Below are positions 15,494 to 24,298 of a stretch of DNA of 64,000 nucleotides, in pieces. Source of the DNA: Firmicutes bacterium HGW-Firmicutes-14 (GTDB lineage Bacteria; Bacillota; Thermincolia; Thermincolales; UBA2595); the NCBI GenBank assembly GCA_002840275.1, contig PHAB01000005.1, positions 62,001 to 126,000 on the forward strand, given 5' to 3'. The position numbers were made by a program, and so were the translations under genes. Under the pieces are notes generated by a model that searched no databases, was not told the DNA's origin, and saw only the letters and a program-made list of their open reading frames with translations. The first letter of the stretch is position 1; every line of letters begins with the position of its first letter.

Positions 15494-16492
15494 TTAATAC
15501 CTGGAATGCAGGCGAATCGGGCTGGTTTTGCCCGAGTGGTTGGAAACAGTCAGCCAGAACAAGAGCCAGAAACCCAGCATCAGGGATAATCCCTGGCTTC
15601 CTGAAGGAGTCAGGATAGCTGAACCGATCATTCCATCGGTAAAGTGCTGTATTGCAGTCCAGACGGCCAGGGTTAAAGCAGTGCAGCCAAGGGTAAACAT
15701 AATACCAAAAGGCCGTTCCCCTTTGAACCACTTGGTAGGGATATAACCATAGTAATTGAAGAAAGCAATAATGGTTATTGCCCAGATGATGAAATCAAAA
15801 GACAGCTGTGGCATTGCCAGGTTCATCCGTCTGAAGAGGGTTTCAATAACAAAGGCAATTACCAGGCTCATAAGCAATGCAGACAGTTTTTCATCTTTCA
15901 TATGCCTGGCCGGAATGACAGGCCTCGCCTGGTGCTGGCCGATGCCAAGCCATGACAGAAGGGTTATAAACCATATTCCTCCCGCATTAATGCCTATGGA
16001 CAGGTGGCCAAAAGCTGTGCTCAGGATATAATTTGCGCCCGAGAATTCAGTTGTCATCCTGGCAAATGCCAGGTTGGCCCCTATTGTGAGGACAGCGGCT
16101 GCCAGGAGACCTACCAGCCGGTGTTTTACCAGGTCCATCTTACCTGGGAAACCCAGGTACCAGCTGATCCAGATAAACCACATAATTGCTGCCAGGGCAA
16201 AGGTTATGCCCATTACCGGAGCGCCCGCATAGTCGCCGGGTTTGGCCCAAATCCTCATATTCTCACTAAGGGCCACGGATTCGGGCACGGTTTTCAGCTT
16301 GGGAATGATCCCGCAGGACCACTGGGTGAATTCCCTGGCATTGATATCCAGGGCGGTTTCAATAACCTGAACATTTCCCTTGCCTATTGAATTGTCAACA
16401 AAGAATAAGCCCGCCAGGTTTAAGGCTGCCAGTGACAGAGAAACCAGAATTGCAATGATTGTGTTTAAAGCTCGTTTGTTCATCTTAATCAC
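15494..16492 (-). CDS. Uncharacterised multi-pass membrane protein
   Basis: 332 residues with about eight hydrophobic segments and a roughly 70-residue extracytoplasmic-like region after the first helix. The repeated pattern of Trp/Ile-rich helices (MWFIWISWYLGFPGK) is distinctive. I do not recognise the family. GTG at 16492 has GGAG five bases upstream. It overlaps the preceding small membrane-protein gene by eight bases, so the pair is almost certainly co-translated and may form a complex. A transporter or enzyme-anchor role is possible but nothing in the sequence shows it. Confidence 0.75.
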   Translation of the reverse strand: MIKMNKRALNTIIAILVSLSLAALNLAGLFFVDNSIGKGNVQVIETALDINAREFTQWSCGIIPKLKTVPESVALSENMRIWAKPGDYAGAPVMGITFALAAIMWFIWISWYLGFPGKMDLVKHRLVGLLAAAVLTIGANLAFARMTTEFSGANYILSTAFGHLSIGINAGGIWFITLLSWLGIGQHQARPVIPARHMKDEKLSALLMSLVIAFVIETLFRRMNLAMPQLSFDFIIWAITIIAFFNYYGYIPTKWFKGERPFGIMFTLGCTALTLAVWTAIQHFTDGMIGSAILTPSGSQGLSLMLGFWLLFWLTVSNHSGKTSPIRLHSRY

Positions 16493-16733
16493 AACTGCTC
16501 CACCAATAATTTACCCCGTATACCGCCAGAAGCCCGTAAAGCCAGGCCCCGCTCCATGTCAGACCTGCATGGCTGCTGCCCTTGCCCATACTGAAAAGGG
16601 CGCCGATAACCGGTATTGACAGCAGGACGGTAAACAAAACGATTATTGCAACCTTTAAGACCTCTATCAACCTGGCAGTCTGTCTTTCCAGAGATACTAA
16701 ACTGTGTTCTGATATTTCCCGTTTTTGATCCAT
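16485..16733 (-). CDS. Small membrane protein, partner of the downstream membrane protein
   Basis: 82 residues with a charged N-terminus (MDQKREISEHSL) and two hydrophobic helices. ATG at 16733 follows GGGGGGAG at ideal distance. The gene is first in a two-gene operon with the 332-residue membrane protein, overlapping by eight bases. No known family recognised; a small subunit of a membrane complex is the simplest guess. Confidence 0.7.
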   Translation of the reverse strand: MDQKREISEHSLVSLERQTARLIEVLKVAIIVLFTVLLSIPVIGALFSMGKGSSHAGLTWSGAWLYGLLAVYGVNYWWSSCD

Positions 16734-16769
16734 TGTTTCTCCCCCCAAGGAAAACTAGGATTTTATAAA

Positions 16770-16787
16770 GTGAAAACTTCTTTTCAC
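16770..16787. promoter_or_regulatory. 18-bp perfect palindrome upstream of the small membrane protein
   Basis: GTGAAAACTTCTTTTCAC has two perfect 7-base arms and lies 37 bases upstream of the start codon, next to a TATAAA-like box on the minus strand. Position fits an operator, but no binding protein can be named. Confidence 0.45.
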
Positions 16788-16898
16788 CCCCGCAACTTTT
16801 TCTTAAAGTTGGCTAGAAAAATCACCAATATAATTATTACTCTTGTAGTGAAATAATGCACTTATTTTTCCTTCGACGGCAAGAAATGGCACCTGAAA

Positions 16899-16940
16899 GG
16901 TCGAAAACAAGGGGCGAACGGTCAAAATCGAGGGGTGACC
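16899..16940. repeat. Two 21-bp tandem units
   Basis: A 21-base unit beginning GGTCGAAAACAAGGGG (16899-16919) is followed by one beginning GGTCAAAATCGAGGGG (16920-16940), then a partial third GGTAAAAAGAG. The second unit has complementary ends, GGTC/GACC. Purpose unknown. Confidence 0.45.
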
Positions 16941-16945
16941 GGTAA

Positions 16946-16977
16946 AAAGAGCCGCACCACGGACAAACGTGGTGCGG
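16946..16977 (-). terminator. Terminator of the MFS transporter transcript
   Basis: On the minus strand CCGCACCACG pairs with CGTGGTGCGG and is followed by CTCTTTTT. It lies 30 bases after the transporter stop and separates it from the two membrane-protein genes further along. Confidence 0.85.
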
Positions 16978-17009
16978 TACTGAGAGGGATAAATAACCCG
17001 TTAAACGGG

Positions 17010-18278
17010 TTATTCATCTTTGGTTAAAGGATTAACGGTTGCAGGTATAGTCTTGGGAACCGATACAGCCTGCGGCGCCTTGGTAATGAAGGTCAGGGCT
17101 GCCTGCAGCAGGCAGATAACAACGGCGACCATAAAGGAAGCATGATAACTCTGGGTTATATCGAAGATTTTACCGGCAACCATACCGCCGAAGATTCCGC
17201 CGACACCCCAGGAGGTGAAGACCAGGCCGTAGTTAACTCCAAGGTTTTTAGTGCCGTAATAGTCCGCAGTTGTGGACGGGAACAGGGAGAGGTTTGCTCC
17301 ATAGAAGGCTCCGACAGAAGCAGAACCAATGGCCAGGAGGATATCACTGGTAAAGTACTTGAAGAGGAAGAGAACTATTGCCTGGCCCAGGGCGATTAAC
17401 AGGATTGTACGGGTCCGGCCAAGCTTGTCGGAGAGGAATCCCGCGGCAATCCGTCCGCCGGCATTTCCGGCTGCCAGAATGGCTACGAAGATAGGCGCCA
17501 GTACGGTAGAAGGATTCTGGATAGCTGCCATCTTAGCCAGACTGCCGATAACCATCAGACCGGCAAAAGAGCCGAAACCGAACATCAGCCAGAGGAGGTA
17601 GAACTGGGGAGTTCTGACCATTTCATGCCATTCGTATTGATGCCCGGCGGGAATGTGTTTGGGACTGCCGGTTGCAGGCATGCCGAGCGGTATGTAACCG
17701 GCCGGGGGATTGACCAGGTTTTGCGAAAAGAGGAGAATGGTGATCAGGAAGAAAACACCCAGGATCATGAAAGTTTTGTTAATCGCATAAAGCCCAAGAA
17801 GCTTTGTGGTCAGGGGGGCCAGGTAAACAGACGCACATCCGTAGCCGGCCACCACAAGACCTGTGATCAAGCCCTTTTTATAAGGTGGGAACCACTTCTG
17901 GGCGGGTGGTGTGGCAGACCCGTAACCAAATCCCATTCCGGTACCTGCCAGGACGCCGAAACCGATGATCATCGGGAGAATTTGATCAGCATTGCCTAAA
18001 CCGGAAATAATCATCCCGGCTCCGATGAACACCCCGCCAAGGGAGGCCACGATCCGGGGTCCTATTTTATCCTGGAGCCTGCCGCCGACAACCATCATCA
18101 CGGCAAAGACTCCACAGGCAACGGCATAAGGTATGTTAGCCCTGGCTGCCGACCAGCCCCATTCTGCCGTCAAGGCTTTACCTATAACGCTCCAGGCGTA
18201 CAATACCCCCAGGCAGAGGTTGATGGCTGTTCCCGATAAGGCTACACTCCAGGCTTTTGCATTACTTTGTGCAGTCAT
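17010..18278 (-). CDS. MFS transporter, OFA (oxalate/formate antiporter) family
   Basis: About 422 residues with 12 predicted helices. The N-terminal half has the OFA pattern (NLCLGVLYAWSV, then GWS and GGRLQDKIGPR between helices 2 and 3), and the central loop is long. Family members exchange small carboxylates such as oxalate/formate or monocarboxylates; the substrate here is unknown. ATG 18278 follows GGAGGTG. The transcript begins near 18592 and carries a 314-nt leader with an intrinsic terminator-like hairpin, so expression is probably controlled by attenuation. Confidence 0.88.
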   Translation of the reverse strand: MTAQSNAKAWSVALSGTAINLCLGVLYAWSVIGKALTAEWGWSAARANIPYAVACGVFAVMMVVGGRLQDKIGPRIVASLGGVFIGAGMIISGLGNADQILPMIIGFGVLAGTGMGFGYGSATPPAQKWFPPYKKGLITGLVVAGYGCASVYLAPLTTKLLGLYAINKTFMILGVFFLITILLFSQNLVNPPAGYIPLGMPATGSPKHIPAGHQYEWHEMVRTPQFYLLWLMFGFGSFAGLMVIGSLAKMAAIQNPSTVLAPIFVAILAAGNAGGRIAAGFLSDKLGRTRTILLIALGQAIVLFLFKYFTSDILLAIGSASVGAFYGANLSLFPSTTADYYGTKNLGVNYGLVFTSWGVGGIFGGMVAGKIFDITQSYHASFMVAVVICLLQAALTFITKAPQAVSVPKTIPATVNPLTKDE

Positions 18279-18592
18279 TATTGACACCTCCAAAATTTAA
18301 TTAAATAAAGAATTTGCAAAAAATCATATCAAGAATGATTCAGCAGATTATAAGTCCGCAGATTCCGCGCAAACCGGCAGTACATCTGTTGTCTTTAAAC
18401 CGGTTTGCAGTTATAGAACCCATCGGCAACCCCCCCTTAGAAGCCAGACTTGCATGTATCCGGAAACAGAAAAAGCTGCTGCGTATTCCGCAACAGCCTC
18501 TGGGCGAAAATGCCTCCGGACTTAAAATAAAAGAGACCCAAAGCTAAAGACCGGCAGCGCGTGCCGGTCTCCGGGCTCTGGGCCTCAGGACT
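18279..18592 (-). promoter_or_regulatory. Structured 5' leader with attenuator ahead of the MFS gene
   Basis: On the minus strand the leader begins with an AGACCGGCA/TGCCGGTCT hairpin (18549-18573). About 100 nt from the start there is a GGCTGTTGCG/CGCAGCAGC stem (18475-18497) followed by TTTTT (18470-18474), which is an intrinsic terminator well before the gene. Two related blocks, AAGTCCTGAGGC and AAGTCCGGAGGC, occur upstream of the terminator. There is no T-box motif and I do not recognise a known riboswitch class. No credible reading frame fills the interval. Confidence 0.6.
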
Positions 18593-18598
18593 TTATTG

Positions 18599-18627
18599 AT
18601 TATATTGTATCGGGGTTTTCTCAATAA
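18599..18627 (-). promoter_or_regulatory. Promoter of the MFS transporter
   Basis: On the minus strand, -35 TTATTG (plus 18622-18627), 17-bp spacer and -10 TATAAT (plus 18599-18604). Confidence 0.6.
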
Positions 18628-18816
18628 TGCACTTGTTTTCAGCCCAATCGCTGCTTTTTTGCGGTTAATGGTCAATAGACCAGTCCCAGCGGCGGATTGT
18701 TCCACTTATTGCAACTTGCCGGGTATCAAGCGGGTGTTTTTGGCCTGCGAACGGTTCCTGATTACTGGATTCTTATTTAAGGAAAACAATTTGGTGTAGC
18801 AGGTGCATTTTTCTGG

Positions 18817-18822
18817 TATAAT
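18817..18822 (+). promoter_or_regulatory. Extended -10 box of the ywiB-argS operon
   Basis: TGG precedes TATAAT at 18817-18822, 24 bases before the first gene. A good -35 box at 17 bp is not evident, which fits an extended -10 promoter. Confidence 0.45.
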
Positions 18823-18845
18823 AATTTAATAAACCGAAAGCAGGC

Positions 18846-19277
18846 TTGTTAAGGGTGAATAAAAACGTAATCATTAATGTTACGGGAATTCAGATAAATG
18901 AATATGGTGAAAGAGATGCCCAGGAATTTATTACCACCGGCAGTTATTATGCGAAAAAAGGGGCCTATTTCATTATATATAATGAATCCGAGGTTACCGG
19001 GATGCCCGGAACCACAACTTCACTTAAAGCGGAACCTGCCAGGGTTATTCTGAACAGGATGGGGACCTCCCAGCTGAGACAGGTATTTGAAACAGGCATG
19101 AGGCACCAGGGAAACTATGTTACCCCTTATGGCACAATGTATATGTCAGTTACGCCTTCCAGGGTGGAAGTGAACTTGACAGATGCCGGGGGGAGTATTA
19201 ATCTTGAATATGAACTGGAAATTGAAAATGAAAAGGTAAGTGACAATACCCTGTTGCTTACAGTGAGGGAGGCATAA
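18846..19277 (+). CDS. ywiB: YwiB/DUF1934 family beta-barrel protein
   Basis: About 143 residues with the DUF1934 pattern: alternating beta strands, SYYAKKGAYFIIYNESEVTGMPGT and a C-terminal INLEYELE strand. The calycin-like fold is known but the molecular role is not. It sits one base upstream of argS, the same order as in B. subtilis (ywiB-argS), which supports the call. Start is TTG 18846 or GTG 18855; both have weak ribosome sites. Confidence 0.85.
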   Translation: MLRVNKNVIINVTGIQINEYGERDAQEFITTGSYYAKKGAYFIIYNESEVTGMPGTTTSLKAEPARVILNRMGTSQLRQVFETGMRHQGNYVTPYGTMYMSVTPSRVEVNLTDAGGSINLEYELEIENEKVSDNTLLLTVREA

Positions 19278-19278
19278 G

Positions 19279-20964
19279 ATGGAGTCGGTTCTTGAATCTG
19301 TAAAAAGCGGGATAATCAGGGCAATCACCGGTGCCGCCGAAAAAGCAAGGGCGGAAGGGAAAATCGATTTTGAAACCCTGCCTGAGTTTGTCCTTGAGGT
19401 GCCAAGGGAGAAGGGACATGGGGATTTTGCCACAAATATTGCGATGCTCCTGGCGCGGCACGTAAAGATGCAGCCCCGGCGGGTGGCAGAGATGATAAAT
19501 GAATACCTTGATACCGCGGGCACCTGGGTAGCGAGAAGAGAGATTGCCGGACCCGGGTTTATTAATTTTTTCCTCGACAGTGGCTGGATGTATGCTGTCC
19601 TGCCCCGGATTGAGGAGCAGGGAAACAGGTATGGCAGCAGTGATACAGGCCGGGGCAAAAAGGTCCAGGTGGAATTTGTCAGCGCCAATCCTACCGGATT
19701 ATTACATATGGGAAATGCCCGGGGAGCTGCCCTGGGGGATACCATGGCCAGCCTGCTTCAGGCTGCCGGGTTCGATGTATCCAGGGAGTTCTATATTAAT
19801 GATGCCGGAAACCAGATCGAAAATTTCGGCAAATCCCTGGAGGCCAGGTACCTCCAGCAGCTTGGGCATGAAGTCCCTTTTCCGGAAGACGGGTATCATG
19901 GGCAGGACATAATCGATACGGTCACAGGGATTATCAAAAATGACGGGGATAAATATGTCGATGTGGATCCTGTCCTTCGCAGGGAGTTTTTTATAAAACA
20001 TGCCCTGGAGGAAAAACTTAACGCCATCAAGAGGTCCCTGGAGAACTTCGGAGTGAAATATGACAACTGGTTCAGTGAACAGACCTTGCACGAATCCGGG
20101 GCCATCGACAAAGTACTGGATGAACTGCGGGAAAGAGGGTCTATATATGAAAATGATAATGCCCTTTGGTTTAAGAGCACTGAATTTGGGGATGAGAAGG
20201 ATGAAGTTGTAGTCAGGAGCAACGGGACGCCGACTTATTTTGCCGCAGACATCGCATATCATAAAAACAAATTCGAACGGGGATTTGAATGGCTTATCAA
20301 TATCTGGGGTGCGGACCACCACGGGCATGTCAGGAGGCTGAAAGGAGCTGTGGAGGCGCTGGGATACGATCCGGACAACCTGGACATTGTCCTGATGCAG
20401 CTGGTCCGCCTGTTCAGGGACGGCGAAATTATCCGAATGTCAAAACGTTCAGGGGAATTTGTGACCCTTGATGACCTGGTCGAAGAAGTCGGCAGGGATG
20501 CTGCCAGGTATTTCTTCGTAATGCGGAGCGCTGACAGCCATCTTGATTTTGATATGGACCTGGCCAAGTCCCAGTCGACAGATAACCCTGTTTATTATAT
20601 TCAATATGCCCATGCCAGGATATGCAGCATAATCCGCCAATTGGAAGAAAAGGGCGGGGCACTGCCGGAAGCCCGTGACTGCAATCTGCTGCTGTTAAAA
20701 GAAACGGCTGAAATGGACCTTATCAGGAAAATGATTGATTTTCCGGAAGAGGTGTCTGAAGCGGCCGTTAACCTTGAGCCGCACCGGATAGCCAGGTATG
20801 CCCATGAACTGGCCGGGCTTTTTCACAGTTTCTATAACAGCCACCGGGTGATTGTAGAAGACCGGGAACTGCAGGATGCCCGGCTGGCCCTGGTTATAAG
20901 TACCAGGACTGTGGTGGGCAGGGCGCTGGAACTTCTGGGCCTGACGGCGCCGGAATCAATGTGA
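19279..20964 (+). CDS. argS: Arginyl-tRNA synthetase
   Basis: 561 residues, class I synthetase. The N-terminal Add-1 domain is followed by the HIGH-type motif in PTGLLHMGNARGAALGD, the KMSKS-type motif in RMSKRSGEF and a DALR anticodon-binding domain at the C-terminus. It charges tRNA-Arg with ATP in the cytoplasm. The ATG lies one base after the ywiB stop. Confidence 0.97.
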   Translation: MESVLESVKSGIIRAITGAAEKARAEGKIDFETLPEFVLEVPREKGHGDFATNIAMLLARHVKMQPRRVAEMINEYLDTAGTWVARREIAGPGFINFFLDSGWMYAVLPRIEEQGNRYGSSDTGRGKKVQVEFVSANPTGLLHMGNARGAALGDTMASLLQAAGFDVSREFYINDAGNQIENFGKSLEARYLQQLGHEVPFPEDGYHGQDIIDTVTGIIKNDGDKYVDVDPVLRREFFIKHALEEKLNAIKRSLENFGVKYDNWFSEQTLHESGAIDKVLDELRERGSIYENDNALWFKSTEFGDEKDEVVVRSNGTPTYFAADIAYHKNKFERGFEWLINIWGADHHGHVRRLKGAVEALGYDPDNLDIVLMQLVRLFRDGEIIRMSKRSGEFVTLDDLVEEVGRDAARYFFVMRSADSHLDFDMDLAKSQSTDNPVYYIQYAHARICSIIRQLEEKGGALPEARDCNLLLLKETAEMDLIRKMIDFPEEVSEAAVNLEPHRIARYAHELAGLFHSFYNSHRVIVEDRELQDARLALVISTRTVVGRALELLGLTAPESM

Positions 20965-20989
20965 TTTTGATGGAATGAAATCTTAACCT

Positions 20990-21023
20990 GCCCGGCCGCT
21001 GTTTGGCCGGGCGCTTTTCTTTC
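20990..21023 (+). terminator. Terminator after argS
   Basis: GCCCGGCC pairs with GGCCGGGC across a 7-nt loop and is followed by GCTTTTCTTTC. Confidence 0.8.
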
Positions 21024-21137
21024 AAAATCCTACAAATTAGGACAAATATTTTGGCTAAGAGGAAGGAAAATACTCCCACAGGGTCGAATAATCGAAATTG
21101 GTAAGCAAATAATCTGCCTTGGGGGAAGGTGATAAAT

Positions 21138-21431
21138 ATGACTATCTTAACGGGGGGAGAGCGGAACCGGAACATATCGGAGGCGGATGTTGCCCATGCC
21201 ATCCTTAAAGCAAAAGGTGCTCCCATATATTTTCGGGATTTATTTGAGGAAGTTATGACTTTAAAACCGGTAAACGGAAAGGATAAGGTACATATTATGG
21301 CAGGCATACATACAGACCTGAACCTTGATACCCGGTTTGTCCACATGGGCAACGGGGTTTGGGGGTTAAGAGAATGGACGCCTGAACGACGTTCGTATGT
21401 TTATCAACCGGAGGAAGAATTGGAAATCTAA
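21138..21431 (+). CDS. rpoE: RNA polymerase delta subunit-like protein (HARE-HTH)
   Basis: 97 residues with the HARE-HTH domain (SEADVAHAILKAKGAPIYFRD through VWGLREW). The delta subunit of Firmicutes binds RNA polymerase and modulates recycling and promoter selectivity. The acidic C-terminal tail of Bacillus delta is almost absent here (only PEEELEI). ATG 21138 has GGGGGAAGG eight bases upstream; the in-frame GTG at 21129 is inside that ribosome site. It precedes pyrG as in many Firmicutes. Confidence 0.85.
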   Translation: MTILTGGERNRNISEADVAHAILKAKGAPIYFRDLFEEVMTLKPVNGKDKVHIMAGIHTDLNLDTRFVHMGNGVWGLREWTPERRSYVYQPEEELEI

Positions 21432-21457
21432 TGCGTGGGTGCCCCACGCACTTTTTA
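21432..21457 (+). terminator. Terminator after rpoE
   Basis: TGCGTGGG pairs with CCCACGCA with a 3-nt loop and is followed by CTTTTT, starting right at the rpoE stop codon. Confidence 0.85.
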
Positions 21458-21464
21458 TGAGGTC

Positions 21465-21493
21465 TTGACAGGCAACTTTTCAGAGGATAGAAT
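21465..21493 (+). promoter_or_regulatory. pyrG promoter
   Basis: TTGACA (21465-21470), 17 bp, TAGAAT (21488-21493). It leaves a leader of about 60 nt before pyrG. Confidence 0.75.
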
Positions 21494-21562
21494 GTTGTAG
21501 ATGGTTTTGAGTCTGTGATATTAAAATGAGGGTTCAAACCCGTTTAAGATAGGAGGAACACT

Positions 21563-23179
21563 ATGACTAAATTCGTTTTCGTCACTGGAGGAGTTGTTTC
21601 ATCACTGGGAAAAGGAATTACAGCCGCTTCTCTTGGTTGCCTTCTTAAAAGCAGGGGTCTTAAAGTGGCTATTCAAAAATTTGATCCTTATATAAACGTT
21701 GATCCGGGGACAATGAGCCCTTATCAGCACGGGGAAGTCTTCGTAACCGATGACGGGGCAGAGACAGACCTGGACTTGGGTCATTACGAAAGGTTTATTG
21801 ATATAAGCCTGAGCAAAAGCAGCAATGTCACTACTGGGAAGATTTACTGGTCAATTATCTCCAAGGAGCGCAAAGGGGATTTCCTTGGAGGGACAGTACA
21901 GGTAATCCCTCATGTTACCAATGAGATTAAAGACCGCATCCTCAGGGTGGCCAAAGAAAGTAAGCCTGATGTGGTGATTACTGAAATAGGCGGTACGGTG
22001 GGTGACATAGAGTCACTTCCCTTCCTGGAAGCAATCCGTCAGATGAAAAGCGATATAGGCCGGGAGAACGTAATGTATATCCACGTTACTCTTGTGCCCT
22101 TCCTAAAGGTTTCCGAAGAACTTAAAACTAAGCCCACCCAGCATAGTGTAAAAGAACTTCGCAGTATCGGTATTCAGCCGGATGTTATTGTCTGCCGTTC
22201 TGAAAGGCCGTTTCCAAAGGAAATGGAAGAGAAGATTGCCCTTTTCTGTGATATCGATAAAGATGCTGTCATTCAGGCAGTGGATGCCTGCACTATTTAT
22301 GAAGTGCCCCTGAATATGAAGGAAGAGGGGCTTGACGATATTGTTATTGAGCGGCTGGGACTTAAATGCAGGGACGCTGATATGACAGAATGGGTCAAAA
22401 TAGTAGAAAAGATTAAGAACCCTAAATACAGGACCACCATTGCGATTGTGGGAAAATATATAGAACTGCCCGATGCCTATATGAGTGTGGTTGAAGCTCT
22501 GCGGCATGGCGGACTTTGCTATGATTCAGCAATAGATATCAAGTGGGTGAATGCCGTGGAACTGGAAAAGGGTGAAGATATTGTAAATGAACAGCTGGCA
22601 TGTGCCGATGGCATCCTCGTACCGGGCGGTTTTGGAGACCGCGGAATTGAAGGGAAGATCAGGGCCATAACTTATGCCAGGGAAAATAAGATTCCCTTCC
22701 TGGGTATCTGCCTGGGAATGCAGTGTGCGGTAGTTGAGTTTGGCCGCTATATCGGCCTGAAAAAAGCCAACAGCTCAGAGTTTGACCCAAAGACACCCCA
22801 TCCTGTTATAGACCTGCTTCCCGAACAAAAGGATATTGAAGATAAGGGTGGCACCATGAGACTGGGGTTATATCCATGTAAGATGGCCGAAGGGACCAAA
22901 GCCTACGAATCATATAAGGAAGGCCTGATTTATGAGCGGCACCGTCACCGGTTTGAATTCAACAATGAATACCGCGACCTTATGATCTCAAAAGGGATGA
23001 TTATTTCCGGTACTTCTCCCAATGAACGCCTGGTTGAAATTATTGAACTAAAGGACCATCCCTGGTTTATCGGCACCCAGTTCCACCCGGAGTTCAAATC
23101 CCGGCCAAATCGTCCTCACCCGTTATTCAGAGACTTTGTGGGTATGGCCCATAAACTTAAACAGGAAAAACCGCAATAA
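21563..23179 (+). CDS. pyrG: CTP synthase
   Basis: 538 residues, the standard length. The N-terminal synthetase domain starts with [14 protein letters not shown] (P-loop) and the C-terminal glutamine amidotransferase has the nucleophile in [13 protein letters not shown] and the catalytic HPE in FHPEFKSRP. It makes CTP from UTP, ATP and glutamine. ATG follows GGAGGA. It has its own promoter; no obvious run of Gs at the start, so the CTP-sensing reiterative mechanism known for B. subtilis pyrG is not evident. Confidence 0.97.
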   Translation: MTKFVFVTGGVVSSLGKGITAASLGCLLKSRGLKVAIQKFDPYINVDPGTMSPYQHGEVFVTDDGAETDLDLGHYERFIDISLSKSSNVTTGKIYWSIISKERKGDFLGGTVQVIPHVTNEIKDRILRVAKESKPDVVITEIGGTVGDIESLPFLEAIRQMKSDIGRENVMYIHVTLVPFLKVSEELKTKPTQHSVKELRSIGIQPDVIVCRSERPFPKEMEEKIALFCDIDKDAVIQAVDACTIYEVPLNMKEEGLDDIVIERLGLKCRDADMTEWVKIVEKIKNPKYRTTIAIVGKYIELPDAYMSVVEALRHGGLCYDSAIDIKWVNAVELEKGEDIVNEQLACADGILVPGGFGDRGIEGKIRAITYARENKIPFLGICLGMQCAVVEFGRYIGLKKANSSEFDPKTPHPVIDLLPEQKDIEDKGGTMRLGLYPCKMAEGTKAYESYKEGLIYERHRHRFEFNNEYRDLMISKGMIISGTSPNERLVEIIELKDHPWFIGTQFHPEFKSRPNRPHPLFRDFVGMAHKLKQEKPQ

Positions 23180-23202
23180 CCGCAATAACCGGGAAGGAGA
23201 AC

Positions 23203-23290
23203 AAGGCTGTTAAAGACATGTTCTGGCATACCTGTGGGGACAAACCGGCAGGCTTTGTGCTATACTTGTTTTTAACAGCCTTATTTTTAT
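23203..23290 (+). terminator. Large hairpin after pyrG
   Basis: AAGGCTGTTAAA (23203-23214) pairs with TTTAACAGCCTT (23271-23282), enclosing about 56 bases that contain an inner CCTG/CAGG pair. A T-rich run follows. It probably terminates pyrG, though the large interior is unusual for a simple terminator. Confidence 0.6.
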
Positions 23291-23344
23291 TTATAATGGT
23301 TAATTTGCTATCTGGAAATAACTAAGGTGGAAGTGAAATAAAAT

Positions 23345-24298
23345 TTGGAGGTGTCAGAGATAAATAAGAAACTTGTGGTAGGGGTGATAACGGGAATAGT
23401 ATTAATCTCCCTGGCGATAGCTTTTGCTGTGAAACCTGACCCGGCACGAAACCGCGTCAATGGAGAACGTATAGGAGTCATATATATTGAAGGGATTATC
23501 ACCGGCGGAAGGGGAGAAGGAGGAGTCTTTGGCGTTCAGGCCTCAGGTCCGGTTATACTTACCCATCTAAGGCAGGCCGGGGAGGACGATTCTATCAAGG
23601 CGGTACTGATAAGAATCAACAGCCCCGGAGGCAGTGCTGCCGCATCTCAGGAAATAGGAGATGAAATCGATAAGGTCCGGAAGGAAGGCAAGTTGGTAAT
23701 TGCCTCTATGGGAGATGTGGCTGCATCGGGAGGGTACTGGATAGCCGCCCGGGCGGACCGGATTATTGCCAATCCGGCAACCATGACAGGAAGTATCGGG
23801 GTAATTATGGAAACACAGGATATGCAGGAGCTTTTTGATAAGATAGGGATATCGCCTCAGACAATCAAAAGCGGTCCCCACAAAGACATGGGTTCTCCCA
23901 ACAGGCCTCTCACCACTGAAGAAAGGGATATCCTGCAGGATATGGTCAATGACATCTACGACCAGTTTGTGGACGTTGTAGCCGATGGCCGGAAGATGGA
24001 CAGGCAGAAGGTGATGGACCTGGCGGACGGAAGGATATTTACAGGACGCCAGGCTAAAGAGAACGGGCTGGTGGATGAGTTGGGCAACTATTATGACGCG
24101 GTCGACCTGGCTGCCAGGCTGGCGAAAATAAAGGGGGACCCGGTTATTTATGAATATGGACCCAAAAGCGCTTTTGAGCGGCTTTTTGGGGGATTATCAG
24201 GCCTTTCAGGCCTGAATGGGCGTTTTTCCGGAATATCACCCGGGGAGATTCAGGGTTATCTCGAATTGCTCATGACAAAACGGGAGGCGCCAAGATGA
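23345..24298 (+). CDS. sppA: Signal peptide peptidase SppA
   Basis: About 317 residues, the short Gram-positive form. An N-terminal anchor (VGVITGIVLISLAIAF) is followed by a ClpP/crotonase-fold serine protease with INSPGGSAAAS, the nucleophile serine in VAASGGYW and the general-base lysine in IKSGPHKDMG. It cleaves leftover signal peptides in the membrane. The start is uncertain: GGAGGTG at 23347-23353 would place initiation about 23360, where the codon is ATA; TTG 23345 lies before this site and GTG 23378 after it. It overlaps the next gene by four bases. Confidence 0.92.
   Translation: MEVSEINKKLVVGVITGIVLISLAIAFAVKPDPARNRVNGERIGVIYIEGIITGGRGEGGVFGVQASGPVILTHLRQAGEDDSIKAVLIRINSPGGSAAASQEIGDEIDKVRKEGKLVIASMGDVAASGGYWIAARADRIIANPATMTGSIGVIMETQDMQELFDKIGISPQTIKSGPHKDMGSPNRPLTTEERDILQDMVNDIYDQFVDVVADGRKMDRQKVMDLADGRIFTGRQAKENGLVDELGNYYDAVDLAARLAKIKGDPVIYEYGPKSAFERLFGGLSGLSGLNGRFSGISPGEIQGYLELLMTKREAPR

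Noticed and set aside
18314-18547. 77-codon frame on the plus strand in the MFS leader
   Set aside because: No ribosome site or family match, and it is opposite a structured minus-strand leader.
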